A stretch of DNA of 64,000 nt, taken from contig NZ_AKJK01000102.1 in NCBI RefSeq assembly GCF_000282375.1, positions 32,465 through 96,464 on the forward strand, written 5' to 3'. The stretch's first letter is position 1. Every line of letters begins with the position of its first letter. The notes below the pieces were generated by a model. The model was not told where the DNA came from. It saw nothing but the letters and a program-made list of their open reading frames with translations, and did no database searches. The position numbers and the translations under genes are program-made. The DNA is from Pseudomonas sp. GM50 (GTDB lineage Bacteria > Pseudomonadota > Gammaproteobacteria > Pseudomonadales > Pseudomonadaceae). Shown in pieces: positions 36,124 through 45,325 of this stretch.

Positions 36124-36513
36124 ATTGGCGTGCCTCGTAAAACGGTGGATGTAACTGAAATGAGACTGTCAAAAGGGGTATAGCCCAGCCATGGGAAAGA
36201 GAGTCAGCAAAATGACGGGTAACGCTACCGGGAAAACCCCGATTTCACGGGCTCTTTGCCATCAAGTGCTTGCCGCTGCTGGATTTGCCGCGGTTTTGAG
36301 GGGTTTCTGAGGATTTGAAGAAAACGATAAACGGTCGTAAGGCTTGAAACACAAGGGTTACAGGCGTTTTGGAGTGTCAGATTTGAGGCAACGTTTTTTT
36401 GACGCTTTTGGCAAAAAACCGGCATTTCTTGCGCTTCGAGGGCTCGGTGCTAGTGTCAGAAAGTGGCCGACAGACTATTGGCCAACGCTGTTCGCGGAGT
36501 GACGCCAACTGCC
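36124..36513. other. divergent promoter region of EPS operon and sulfatase-fold gene
   Basis: These 390 bases lie between the divergent ugd and 36514 genes. They contain the ops-like element listed separately. No protein frame of substance was seen. No confident -35/-10 pair was found on either strand; TTGACA reads on the minus strand at 36168-36173 without a good -10 partner. Confidence 0.5.
36222..36232 (-). promoter_or_regulatory. ops/JUMPstart-like element in the EPS operon leader
   Basis: On the minus strand the sequence reads CCCGGTAGCGT. It matches the ops consensus GGCGGTAGNNT at all but the first two bases. It stands about 100 bases before the ugd start, the usual place for the RfaH recruitment site of long polysaccharide operons. 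The bases GGTAGCGTTACC also form a small dyad. Confidence 0.45.
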
Positions 36514-38211
36514 ATGATCCGATACCTCAAGGAACTGTTGCTGGTTCTGTATTTACTCAAAAACTACGACGACTACCTTGATCGCCTCACTGCACTGGGC
36601 ATCGGTTACCCGGTGTTGCTGTATGGCGGGATGTTTGTGGCACTGACGGTAGCGCTGTTCATGACCGCGTACATCCGTCAGACGCTGATCCGTCATCTGT
36701 TCGCGTTGGCGATGTTTGGCTCGGCGGTGTTCTTTGACGTCTATACGCAAGTGACTGCCGGCTACATGACTTACAGCAGTTTTGTGTCGCTGGTGTATTC
36801 CGGTGGGTTCATTCAAGAAGCGGCTTACCAGTACCGCGATGCAATCATCAGCGCGATGGTCAGTGGTTTGTTGCTGCTGTTCGGTATCGGGCTCAAGCCG
36901 CGTCGACGAGCGCCATTTCCGGGTACGCTGTTGGTGTCGGCGCCGGTGCTCGGGATGCTACTGCTCAGCACCGTGCTGTTCGTGCGGGCCGGCGAGGGCG
37001 CCCGTGGCTTGCCGATCATGTACACGCCACTGGCCTATTTGAATCTGTTCACCTATGAAGCGCTGCACAACACCGTCGGCCCGCGTGAGCCGGTGAGCCT
37101 GACGCGCATCGATCAGCCGGTGGGGCACGACATCGTGCTGATCGTCGACGAGAGCATTTCCGGCAACTACCTGGACATCAACACGCCGTTCGGTGTGCAC
37201 AGCAACCTCAAGGAACCGCGCCCGGGCGTGGACATTTTCAATTACGGCTACGCGGCGTCCATCGCCAATTGCAGCGCCGACACCAATGTCACCCTGCGCT
37301 ACGGTGGCACCCGCGCCGACTACACGCGGATCAACAGCACATTGCCGTCGATCTGGCAGTACGCAAAAAAGGCCGGGCTGCGCACCGTTTACATCGACTC
37401 CCAGCGCACCGGCGGCAACTTGCAGAACCTGATGAACGCTGCCGAGAAAAAGGACATCGACGAGTTCGTGCAATTCGACCAGACCAGCGTGCGTGACCGC
37501 GACATGGCAGCGGCGGCCAGGCTGATCGATCTGCTCAATGACGGTAAGCCGCAGCTGGTGGTGATCAACAAGGTCGGTGCGCATTTTCCGGTGCACGACA
37601 AGTACCCGGACGCGTTTATGGCTTACCGCCCGACTTTGCCCCGTGGGCAGTTTGTCGAAGTGGCGGATACGGGCACACGCGATGGTTTCAACGGTCAGCC
37701 GGATGATTGGTTGCTGTACCGCAACGCCTATAAAAATACCGTGCTGTGGAATGTCGGCGAGTTCTTCGCACGGGTGTTTGCTCAGGCGGATCTGAGCCAT
37801 GCGCTGCTGATTTACACCTCGGATCACGGGCAGGATCTGCACGAGCGCGGTAACCCGGGGCTCAATACTCACTGCGGTGGTAATCCGGTGGAGGAGGAGG
37901 GGTTGGTGCCGTTGGTGGTGATCCAGGGCAGCGATTTGAAGACCCAGGACTGGCAGGCGCAGTTGCCGGCCAACAAGGATCGCTCCAGTCACTACAACAT
38001 TTTCCCGACGTTGCTGCAGGTGATGGGTTATGACCTGGCGGGGATCGAGGCGGTTTATGGCAAACCCTTGAGTGTGCCGACGGTGGACGATTTCACGTTT
38101 AACTATCGTTTCAATGCACGGCTTGGGGCCAAGCCGGAGTGGAAGCACATTGACCTGAACAGCATTGTGACGCCGGAGCGGGTGGTGCCGAGTGTGGCGG
38201 TGGGGCAGTGA
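36514..38211 (+). CDS. phosphoethanolamine transferase/sulfatase-fold membrane protein
   Basis: About 565 residues from ATG 36514, a start chosen because it gives the first helix; GTG 36463 is an alternative. Five predicted N-terminal helices lead to a periplasmic alkaline-phosphatase-superfamily domain. Metal-site motifs are HDIVLIVDESISGNYL (first Asp), the probable nucleophile region ANCSADTN, YTSDHGQDLHERG, and GLNTHCGG. The architecture matches EptA-like and LTA-synthase-like enzymes that move phosphoethanolamine or similar groups onto lipid A or glycans. It is divergent from the EPS operon. The acceptor is unknown. Confidence 0.85.
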   Translation: MIRYLKELLLVLYLLKNYDDYLDRLTALGIGYPVLLYGGMFVALTVALFMTAYIRQTLIRHLFALAMFGSAVFFDVYTQVTAGYMTYSSFVSLVYSGGFIQEAAYQYRDAIISAMVSGLLLLFGIGLKPRRRAPFPGTLLVSAPVLGMLLLSTVLFVRAGEGARGLPIMYTPLAYLNLFTYEALHNTVGPREPVSLTRIDQPVGHDIVLIVDESISGNYLDINTPFGVHSNLKEPRPGVDIFNYGYAASIANCSADTNVTLRYGGTRADYTRINSTLPSIWQYAKKAGLRTVYIDSQRTGGNLQNLMNAAEKKDIDEFVQFDQTSVRDRDMAAAARLIDLLNDGKPQLVVINKVGAHFPVHDKYPDAFMAYRPTLPRGQFVEVADTGTRDGFNGQPDDWLLYRNAYKNTVLWNVGEFFARVFAQADLSHALLIYTSDHGQDLHERGNPGLNTHCGGNPVEEEGLVPLVVIQGSDLKTQDWQAQLPANKDRSSHYNIFPTLLQVMGYDLAGIEAVYGKPLSVPTVDDFTFNYRFNARLGAKPEWKHIDLNSIVTPERVVPSVAVGQ

Positions 38212-38237
38212 GGTTTTCGATGGAATGACCCGGCCTC

Positions 38238-38329
38238 ATCGCGAGCAGGCTCGCTCCCACATTGGATTTTTGGTGTACACAAAATTTGCGTTCACACCTA
38301 TCAAATGTGGGAGCGAGCCTGCTCGCGAT
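38238..38329. repeat. REPIN (inverted REP pair)
   Basis: Two REP units in opposite orientation, about 38238-38265 and 38305-38329. Each carries CGCGAGCAGGCTCGCTCCCA or its complement, with about 40 bases between. This is the REPIN form mobilised by REP-associated transposases in Pseudomonas. Confidence 0.8.
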
Positions 38330-38395
38330 TAACGATAACGCGGTCCCGCTGCCGTCCGCTATCCTAGGCCCACTGCCTTCAACGAGTCTCCCCTC

Positions 38396-39064
38396 ATGCT
38401 TTCGGTCCAGGGCGTCTTCAAAAGCTACGCCACCCCCCAAGGCCCACTGCCGGTATTGCAAGGCGTCGACCTCACGTTGAAACCCGGCAGCAGCCTGGCG
38501 CTGATGGGTGAGTCGGGCAGTGGCAAGAGCACCTTGCTGCACCTGATCGCGGGGCTGGACAAGGTCGATCGCGGCAGCATCCGCAGCGGCGAGCATCGGC
38601 TGGAGCAGATGAACGAAAGCCAATTGGCGAACTGGCGGCGAACCGAAATCGGTCTGGTGTTTCAGCAGTTCAACCTGATCGGCAGTTTGCGCGTCGAGGA
38701 TAATCTGGCGTTTCAGGCGCGCCTGGCCGGGCGCCACGATCCACGTTGGCAGGCGCATCTGGTGCAACGTCTTGGGTTGGGAGATTTGCTGCGGCGCTAT
38801 CCGGAGCAACTGTCCGGTGGGCAACAGCAACGGGTTGCCCTGGGGCGCGCCCTGGCATCGCAACCCAAACTGCTGCTGGCCGACGAGCCCACCGGCAGCC
38901 TCGATGAAGCCACCAGCGATGAGGTGTTGAAGTTGTTGCTGGAGCTGCTCGACGACAGCCCGACGACTTTGCTGATGGTCACTCACAGCCCACGGGTCGC
39001 CGCGCGGTTGGCGGACAAAGTGGTGCTGCACGGTGGCCGTCTGGCTGGCGCGGACGAGCGCTGA
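38396..39064 (+). CDS. ABC transporter ATPase (LolD/AttE-like)
   Basis: A 222-residue ATPase with Walker A GESGSGKST near residues 38-46, signature LSGGQQQRVALGRAL near 139, and Walker B LLLADEPTGSLDEATS. It is of the MacB/LolD type that works with FtsX-like permeases. The permease gene starts two bases after its stop. With the AttH-like lipoprotein gene it forms a three-gene operon resembling attEFGH of other proteobacteria. Confidence 0.9.
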   Translation: MLSVQGVFKSYATPQGPLPVLQGVDLTLKPGSSLALMGESGSGKSTLLHLIAGLDKVDRGSIRSGEHRLEQMNESQLANWRRTEIGLVFQQFNLIGSLRVEDNLAFQARLAGRHDPRWQAHLVQRLGLGDLLRRYPEQLSGGQQQRVALGRALASQPKLLLADEPTGSLDEATSDEVLKLLLELLDDSPTTLLMVTHSPRVAARLADKVVLHGGRLAGADER

Positions 39065-39065
39065 G

Positions 39066-41537
39066 GTGCGGGTTTTTCGCGAGACGCTGCGGGCGCTGCT
39101 CAGCCATTGGCGACAGCACCCGGTGCAATTTTTCAGTGTGCTGACCGGGCTCTGGCTCGCCACCAGCCTGCTGACCGGCGTGCAAGCGCTGAACAGCCAG
39201 GCGCGAGAAAGCTACGCCCGGGCCAGTCAGCTGATCGGCGGCGAACCACAAGCCAGCCTCCGTGCGCCCGGCGGCGGGGTGTTTTCCCAGCAATTGTTTG
39301 TTGACCTGCGTCGTGCGGGTTGGCCGGTTTCACCCGTGTTGCGAGGCCGAGTGACGCTCAAGGGCCATGAAGACCAGAGCTTGCAGTTAATGGGGATTGA
39401 GCCGGTGTCGCTGCCGACCGGTTCCGCAGTGGCCGGGCGGTCGTTGGCGATCGAGCAGGTTGTCGAGTTTTTCACCCCGCCGGGCAGCACCTGGATTTCG
39501 CCGCAGACCTTGCAGGCGTTGGGCTTGCACGAAGGTGAAACCCCGGTGGCCCAGAGCGGCATCACCTTGCCGCCGCTACGGGCCCAGACCGACATGGCGC
39601 CCGGTGTGTTGCTGGTGGACATCGGCTTCGCCCAACAGATTCTGCAATTACCGGGTCAATTGTCACGGCTGCTGCTGCCCAAGGACTTCACTGCGACCCT
39701 GCCTGATGAGCTCAAGGGCCAACTCCAGTTCAAAAGCAGCGGCGAAGAAAACAATCTCGCGCGCCTGACCGAGAGCTTCCACCTGAACCTCGATGCCTTG
39801 GGCTTTCTGTCGTTCGTGGTCGGCCTGTTCATCGTTCACGCGGCGATCGGGTTGGCGCTGGAGCAACGCCGAGGATTGCTCAGAACCCTGCGCGCCTGCG
39901 GGGTCAGTGCCCGCCTGTTGATTGCCTGCCTTGCCGTCGAGCTGGGTGCTCTGGCGCTGATCGGTGGTATCGCCGGCGTCGTCAGCGGCTACCTGCTGGC
40001 CGGCGTGCTGTTGCCGGACGTCGCCGCCAGCCTGCGCGGCTTGTACGGCGCCGAAGTGCCGGGGCAGTTGAATCTCAGCCCGCTGTGGTGGTTCAGCGGT
40101 ATCGGCTTGAGCCTGTTCGGCGCCTTGCTGGCCGGCGCCAACAGTTTGCTGCGGGCGGCGCGGTTGCCGTTGCTGGCGCTGGCCAATCCGCAAGCCTGGC
40201 ATCAGGCCCACGCGCGCTGGTTGCGGCGCCAGGGTTGGGTCGCCGCCATGGCTGCGGTAATTGCGTTATTGGCATTAAGTTTCGGCGACAGCCTGAACAG
40301 TGGCTTCGTGTTGATGGGCGCGTTGTTGATCGGCGCCGCACTGGCCTTGCCGGTGGTGTTGAACAGCGTACTCAACTGGGTGCTTGGGCGCAGTCGTTCG
40401 GTGCTCGGCCAATGGTTTCTCGCCGACTGCCGCCAGCAACTGCCGGCCCTGAGCCTGGCCTTGATGGCGCTGTTGTTGGCGCTGGCGGCAAACATCGGCG
40501 CCGGCAGCATGACCGCCGGTTTCCGCCAGACGTTCAGCAACTGGCTCGAACAACGCCTGACCGCCGAGCTGTACCTCAATCCGCAAAATCCCGCCCAGGC
40601 CCGAGAGCTGCACACCTGGCTTGACCAACAACCCCAAGTCACCGCGGTGCTACCGAACTGGCAAGTGTCGATCCAGTTGCAGGGCTGGCCGGCGGAGGTT
40701 TTTGGCGTGATCGATCACCCGACCTATCGTCAACATTGGCCGCTGCTCGAAGCCTTGGGTGACAACCCTTGGGAGCGACTGGCCAAGGACGACGCGCTGA
40801 TGCTCAGCGAACAACTGGCCCGGCGGTTGAAGGTACGGCTCGGTGATCACCTGACAATCCCGACGCCGAATGGCCCATGGTCGCCGCGGATCGTCGGGAT
40901 CTACGCCGACTACGGCAATCCCAAGGGGCACCTGCTGGTCAACATTAATCATCTGCTGCGCGGCTGGCCGCAGTTGACGCCCAACCGTTTCAACCTGCGC
41001 ATCGAACCGGCATCGATCCCTGGGTTCCTGACCGCGCTGCAAGCACGCTTCGCCCTGGACGATAGCCGCATCGTCGATCAGGCCCGGCTCAAAGGCTGGT
41101 CCACGCAAGTGTTCGAACGCACCTTCGCCGCCACCGCCGCGCTCAACAGCCTGACCCTTTGCGTCGCGGGCGTGGCGCTATTCATCAGCCTGCTGACCCA
41201 GAGCCAAAGCCGCCTCGGGCAACTTGCGCCACTGTGGGCGCTGGGTGTAACCCGTCGACAACTGATGCTGCTGAACCTCGGGCAAACCTGGCTGCTGGCG
41301 GTACTGACGCTGGTGCTGGCGTTGCCCTTGGGCATCGCATTGGCGTGGTGCCTGGACACGGTGATCAACGTTCAGGCCTTCGGCTGGCGTTTGCCGTTGC
41401 GGGTGTTTCCGCTGCAACTGTTGCAGTTGATGGGCCTGGCGTTGCTCGCGACATTGCTCGCGTCGGCGTGGCCGTTGTACTCGCTGTATCGCACGCAACC
41501 GGCGGATCTGCTGAGGACGTTTGCTCATGAAGATTAA
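39066..41537 (+). CDS. FtsX-family ABC transporter permease (large, two FtsX domains)
   Basis: A 823-residue permease from GTG 39066, two bases after the ATPase stop. It has about eight to ten helices in two FtsX-type sets: a first helix near residues 22-40, a set at about 245-480 and a final set from about 690. Large periplasmic regions lie between. It appears to be AttF and AttG joined in one chain. It works with the ATPase before it, probably moving a lipid or lipoprotein across the periplasm. Its stop overlaps the next start by 11 bases. Confidence 0.88.
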   Translation: MRVFRETLRALLSHWRQHPVQFFSVLTGLWLATSLLTGVQALNSQARESYARASQLIGGEPQASLRAPGGGVFSQQLFVDLRRAGWPVSPVLRGRVTLKGHEDQSLQLMGIEPVSLPTGSAVAGRSLAIEQVVEFFTPPGSTWISPQTLQALGLHEGETPVAQSGITLPPLRAQTDMAPGVLLVDIGFAQQILQLPGQLSRLLLPKDFTATLPDELKGQLQFKSSGEENNLARLTESFHLNLDALGFLSFVVGLFIVHAAIGLALEQRRGLLRTLRACGVSARLLIACLAVELGALALIGGIAGVVSGYLLAGVLLPDVAASLRGLYGAEVPGQLNLSPLWWFSGIGLSLFGALLAGANSLLRAARLPLLALANPQAWHQAHARWLRRQGWVAAMAAVIALLALSFGDSLNSGFVLMGALLIGAALALPVVLNSVLNWVLGRSRSVLGQWFLADCRQQLPALSLALMALLLALAANIGAGSMTAGFRQTFSNWLEQRLTAELYLNPQNPAQARELHTWLDQQPQVTAVLPNWQVSIQLQGWPAEVFGVIDHPTYRQHWPLLEALGDNPWERLAKDDALMLSEQLARRLKVRLGDHLTIPTPNGPWSPRIVGIYADYGNPKGHLLVNINHLLRGWPQLTPNRFNLRIEPASIPGFLTALQARFALDDSRIVDQARLKGWSTQVFERTFAATAALNSLTLCVAGVALFISLLTQSQSRLGQLAPLWALGVTRRQLMLLNLGQTWLLAVLTLVLALPLGIALAWCLDTVINVQAFGWRLPLRVFPLQLLQLMGLALLATLLASAWPLYSLYRTQPADLLRTFAHED

Positions 41538-42600
41538 GGTCGGTGTGTTGTTACTGGCCGCGCTGCTGAATGGATGCGACAACACGCCTGCGCCGGAAAA
41601 AGGCTTCGCCGGCCTCGGCCATCAGGCCGCCGCATTTACCCCAGTGGTGCCCGGGCGAGTATTCAGCTTCCCGGCGGATCACGGCCCCCACGATGGCTTT
41701 CGCATCGAATGGTGGTACGTCACCGCCAATCTCAAGGACGATCAAGGCCAGGAATTCGGCGCGCAATGGACGCTGTTTCGTAGCGCCTTGAAAGCGTCCC
41801 CCGAGCAACCCGGCTGGAGCAATCAGACCATCTGGCTGGGCCATGCGGCCGTGACTTCCGCCACGGCGCACCATGCCGCCGAACGCTACGCCCGAGGCGG
41901 CGTCGGCCAGGCCGGAGTGAGCCTGACGCCGTTCAAGGCATGGATCGACGATTGGCATTTCAGTAGTCAGGCTGCCGATGCCGATGCCCTGTCGGACCTG
42001 CAACTCAGCGCTCGCGACAAGGCTTTCAGCTATCAGTTGCGACTGACTTCTACGAGGCCATTGGTGCTTCAGGGCGACAAAGGCTTCAGCCAGAAATCCG
42101 AACAGGGCCAGGCGTCGTACTACTACAGTCAGCCGTTTTTCCAGGCCAGCGGCACCCTGGAAATCGATGGCAAAACCTACACCGTCAGCGGCCCGGCCTG
42201 GCTCGACCGCGAGTGGAGCAGCCAACCGCTGACCGCCAACCAGACCGGTTGGGACTGGTTCTCCCTGCACCTGGACAGCGGCGAACAGGTCATGCTCTAT
42301 CGCATGCGGCAAAAGGACGGCGCGCCATACCTCACTGGCACCTGGATCGACGCCCAAGGGCAGACGCAGTTATTGCATGCCGACGACATCAGCCTCACTC
42401 CTCAGGAGAAGGCCAAAATCGCTGGCCGTTCGATGCCGGTGAGCTGGTCGATCAAGATACCCGCCAGGCACCTCGAAATCACTATCAGCGCCCTCAACCC
42501 CAAGGCCTGGATGGATTTGCGCATTCCCTATTGGGAAGGGCCGGTTCGGTTGAGCGGCAGTCATGGCGGGCAGGGGTATCTGGAGATGACCGGGTATTAA
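41527..42600 (+). CDS. CrtC/AttH-like lipocalin-type lipoprotein
   Basis: A 357-residue protein with lipoprotein signal MKIKVGVLLLAALLNGC. The carotenoid 1,2-hydratase/AttH family hallmark IEWWYVTAN lies near residue 59. Other conserved parts are GPAWLDREWSSQPL, and GWDWFSLHLDSGEQVMLYRM. AttH-like proteins are two-domain lipocalins thought to carry lipids. The gene overlaps the permease gene and completes the transporter operon. A role as the periplasmic lipid carrier of that transporter is inferred. Confidence 0.88.
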   Translation: MKIKVGVLLLAALLNGCDNTPAPEKGFAGLGHQAAAFTPVVPGRVFSFPADHGPHDGFRIEWWYVTANLKDDQGQEFGAQWTLFRSALKASPEQPGWSNQTIWLGHAAVTSATAHHAAERYARGGVGQAGVSLTPFKAWIDDWHFSSQAADADALSDLQLSARDKAFSYQLRLTSTRPLVLQGDKGFSQKSEQGQASYYYSQPFFQASGTLEIDGKTYTVSGPAWLDREWSSQPLTANQTGWDWFSLHLDSGEQVMLYRMRQKDGAPYLTGTWIDAQGQTQLLHADDISLTPQEKAKIAGRSMPVSWSIKIPARHLEITISALNPKAWMDLRIPYWEGPVRLSGSHGGQGYLEMTGY

Positions 42601-42629
42601 GATCAAAAGATCCCGAAGCCTGAGGAACA

Positions 42630-42782
42630 CGGCAAACCTTCGAAAACCCGGCCGGCCAATCCAAAACCATCAACGTCGAAAAGCCTGAAGTCCAGGCGAA
42701 ATTGAAAGATCTGAAAGTGGGGCAGAGCGTTGTGGTGACCTATACCGATGTGCTGAAAGTGACCAGCCAGCACCCAAGCTGA
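42630..42782 (+). pseudogene. C-terminal remnant of a small Pseudomonas secreted protein
   Basis: From about 42630 a frame with no start reads FENPAGQSKTINVEKPEV, then KLKDLKVGQSVVVTYTDVL, and stops at 42780-42782. It looks like the tail of a small periplasmic protein family of Pseudomonas whose ends combine a beta-strand pair with a VGQ-V-V-YTDAL motif. The front part and start are missing. It may be a fossil left by a deletion next to the AttH-like gene. The family assignment is from memory of the motif only. Confidence 0.5.
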
Positions 42783-43178
42783 TCATTACTTGTACGGATT
42801 GATTGTTCTTGTGCGAATAGTTGTATAAGAACAGTCAGTTTTAATGGTCGAGCTGGTGAGTTTTAGAAGTTTGTATCCGGTTTTTTAGCAAAGACTTACG
42901 AAATGTTACGTGCATAAATTTCATGTTTATACAGAGGACATATCGGCCAAATTCTATTAAAATCCTTCCCGTTCGCCCGGTGTCAGGGCTCTTTACCGGT
43001 GCATGGATTGCCAGGCCATTACACTGGGCGAACACCTTCTTTGGGAGGTGCTGTTTAAAAGTTTCGGATATAAAAAATGGGCGACCCTGGGGGCGCCCAT
43101 TTTTATTGGCTGGCTTAAAGCGGCGGCGCCGGACACCCTACCCGGGGGCTGTAATGGCGTTTGTAGCCGGAGTCCATT
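42783..43178. other. intergenic region downstream of the sensor kinase
   Basis: No gene was seen. It holds the terminator at 43073-43104 and, from about 42885, a segment that resembles the one at 45200-45330 (see findings). Confidence 0.5.
43073..43104. terminator. bidirectional terminator after the sensor kinase
   Basis: AAAAATGGGCG (43073-43083) pairs with CGCCCATTTTT (43094-43104), with extra pairing inside the loop (CCC with GGG). A-run before and T-run after make it work on both strands. The gene it serves is the kinase at 43179 on the minus strand. Confidence 0.8.
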
Positions 43179-45047
43179 TCAACCCGAAATTGTATCCATT
43201 GTCGGAGTGCTGGCCTGGAGCTGCTGCCGGTAGTTGGCTGCACGCTGAAGCACTCGGCTCAAGGCCTGAAAATTTGCCGGTTTGGTCAAAATATCATTGG
43301 CACTGGCGGCCCTGAAACGTTCTATCTCGCTCGAAAAAGCACTCGCGGTAAAAGCAACGATGTAGCAAATATCGCCCAGTGGTAGTTCGCGGATTTTACG
43401 GATGGCCGTTAGCCCATCCATAACAGGCATGTTGATATCCATAAAAATGATATCTGGAGTCGAAGTCATGCACTGATTGACCGCCTCCAAGCCATTTGAC
43501 GCAAGGTCGGGTGCATAACCCAACTCTTGTAACATCGCCATGGCAACTTTCTGACTCACGGGATGGTTTTCCACCAGCAGAATATCGAGCGGGTAATCCT
43601 CGGCAAAAGATGAGTCGAAACCAACCGATGCATGATCATCCCGGATGGGTAGTTCCGAGACTGAAAAAAGCTCCATGGGGAGTGAGAAGGAGAACGTCGA
43701 TCCGACGCCAGGCTGACTGGTAAAGGATAAAGTCCCCTGCTGCGCCTCGACCAGATTTTTGCAGATGGAAAGACCGAGCCCACTTCCGGTAAAGCGTTGA
43801 CTGGCCGGTCCTTTAAACTGAGCAAAGGGCTTGAACAGGCTGTCTTGCCGTTCCATGGGGATACCTATGCCGGTATCGCGTATGGAGAATTCGAGTCGGG
43901 CTCGAGTGCCGTAACCGCTAGTCGTGACCATGAGCGATACCTTTCCGGCCTCGGTGAATTTAACCGCATTGCCCAGCAAGTTGATCAATATCTGGCGCAG
44001 GCAATTGGTATCGGTTTTGACCAAGGGAGGTACGTCTGGTGAGACCAGGGCCTCAAGTACAATTGGCTTGTCCTGAATGTTTTGCCGGATCATTTCAATA
44101 CTGGATGAAACCAGAGCTCTGACTTCGAAGACACGAGGCTTCAATTCAAGTTTTCCCGCTTCGATTTTTGCAAGGTCGAGAATGTTGTCAATAAGAGACA
44201 GCAGGGTTCGTCCGCTTGTATTGATCGTTTGTAGCAGACTGCTTTGCTCGCGGTTCAGGGCAGACCTCGCCAGCAACTCCGTCGCGCCGATAACACCGTA
44301 CATGGGCGTGCGAATTTCATGACTCATGGTGGCCAAAAATCTGGTCTTTGAACGATCAGCGTCCTCGGCGGCATTTTTTGCCTGATTCAATACCTCTTCG
44401 TTTATTTGCAATTGCTGGAGATGAGCGCGCATGCGAATAAGGCTGAAGACGAGAAATACCAAAATGGCCAGGATGATATGGTGCAGGGAGTCTTGATTAA
44501 GTTGCTGGTAGTAATCCGCCAACGTCATCTCCGCACCCGCGATATAAATCGTACCGTCCTGCGATTTCATCGGGACGAAGACGGCGCGAAAATCTCCCCA
44601 GTGATCCGAGTAGTCGATCCAGGTGGGTTCGGTGCGCTCAAAACTGTCGAGCAAAGCCTGACTGGCATCCGGGTAGGGATCGAAAAAGCGTACGAAATTC
44701 TTCTCCTGGATCTCTTTTTTCGATGCGCTGGAGCTGACCAGATAAGCCTCGCCCGAGCGCTTGACCACACTGTAGACAAAAGCAGTCCCCATGGAATCGT
44801 TGAAGCTGGAGAGCCGTTGAATGGCATTCCAGTCTTCCGCCTCGGATTTGGACTGTTTGTCGATCAGATTGTCATGGTAGCGATCGCCAAGGATGGCCGA
44901 TGCCCCCAGCGCGGCATGCAGCAGCTTGTTATTAATATTCTCAGTGAGGATTCCTTGAGTCTCGACGTAGAGGTAGTAGATATAGCCACTGACACCTACT
45001 ATGTAGATCAAGAGAAAAATCCACGTTTTCCGTTTGAGTTTGAACAT
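43179..45047 (-). CDS. hybrid sensor histidine kinase
   Basis: A 622-residue membrane kinase. Helix 1 is at about residues 10-27, then a periplasmic sensor domain of about 160 residues and helix 2 at about 190-206. HisKA follows with phospho-acceptor His243 in ATMSHEIRTPMYG. HATPase has LRQILINLLGNAVKFTEAG, RDTGIGIP and GSGLGLSICKNLV. The C-terminal receiver has Asp537 (IIFMDINMP) and Lys589 (ILTKPA). There is no HPt domain, and no response-regulator gene is adjacent, so a separate phosphotransfer protein is needed. The sensed signal is unknown. Confidence 0.9.
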   Translation of the reverse strand: MFKLKRKTWIFLLIYIVGVSGYIYYLYVETQGILTENINNKLLHAALGASAILGDRYHDNLIDKQSKSEAEDWNAIQRLSSFNDSMGTAFVYSVVKRSGEAYLVSSSASKKEIQEKNFVRFFDPYPDASQALLDSFERTEPTWIDYSDHWGDFRAVFVPMKSQDGTIYIAGAEMTLADYYQQLNQDSLHHIILAILVFLVFSLIRMRAHLQQLQINEEVLNQAKNAAEDADRSKTRFLATMSHEIRTPMYGVIGATELLARSALNREQSSLLQTINTSGRTLLSLIDNILDLAKIEAGKLELKPRVFEVRALVSSSIEMIRQNIQDKPIVLEALVSPDVPPLVKTDTNCLRQILINLLGNAVKFTEAGKVSLMVTTSGYGTRARLEFSIRDTGIGIPMERQDSLFKPFAQFKGPASQRFTGSGLGLSICKNLVEAQQGTLSFTSQPGVGSTFSFSLPMELFSVSELPIRDDHASVGFDSSFAEDYPLDILLVENHPVSQKVAMAMLQELGYAPDLASNGLEAVNQCMTSTPDIIFMDINMPVMDGLTAIRKIRELPLGDICYIVAFTASAFSSEIERFRAASANDILTKPANFQALSRVLQRAANYRQQLQASTPTMDTISG

Positions 45048-45283
45048 AAATCACAGCCTCCATACTGTAGGCCCAAGCATAATTTGAAGGCGGGCTGAAA
45101 ACCATTGTTTTGTTTTTTGCTGTTTTCAGGTGAGGCGTTACTTGACCGAAGCGCCAGTTTTTTTGCTCACGATGTGGAGTCGAATTTTTAGAATGATCAG
45201 AAATTTAAAGACAGTTTTTAACAAACTCTTGCGAAGTGCCACGTGTATAAGTCTGTGCGGCAATGTTTAAATGTTTCGGGCAT

Positions 45284-45315
45284 AAAAATGGGCGACCTTG
45301 AAGTCGCCCATTTTT
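45284..45315. terminator. bidirectional terminator after the DUF3077-like gene
   Basis: A perfect 13-base-pair stem, AAAAATGGGCGAC (45284-45296) with GTCGCCCATTTTT (45303-45315), and a six-base loop. It lies ten bases past the stop of the minus-strand gene at 45326, and is nearly identical to the terminator at 43073. Confidence 0.85.
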
Positions 45316-45325
45316 ATTGGGAAAT

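Noticed and set aside
36958..38148. A 396-codon minus-strand frame opposite the sulfatase-fold gene
   Set aside because: Antisense shadow; the + strand protein has metal motifs and helices.
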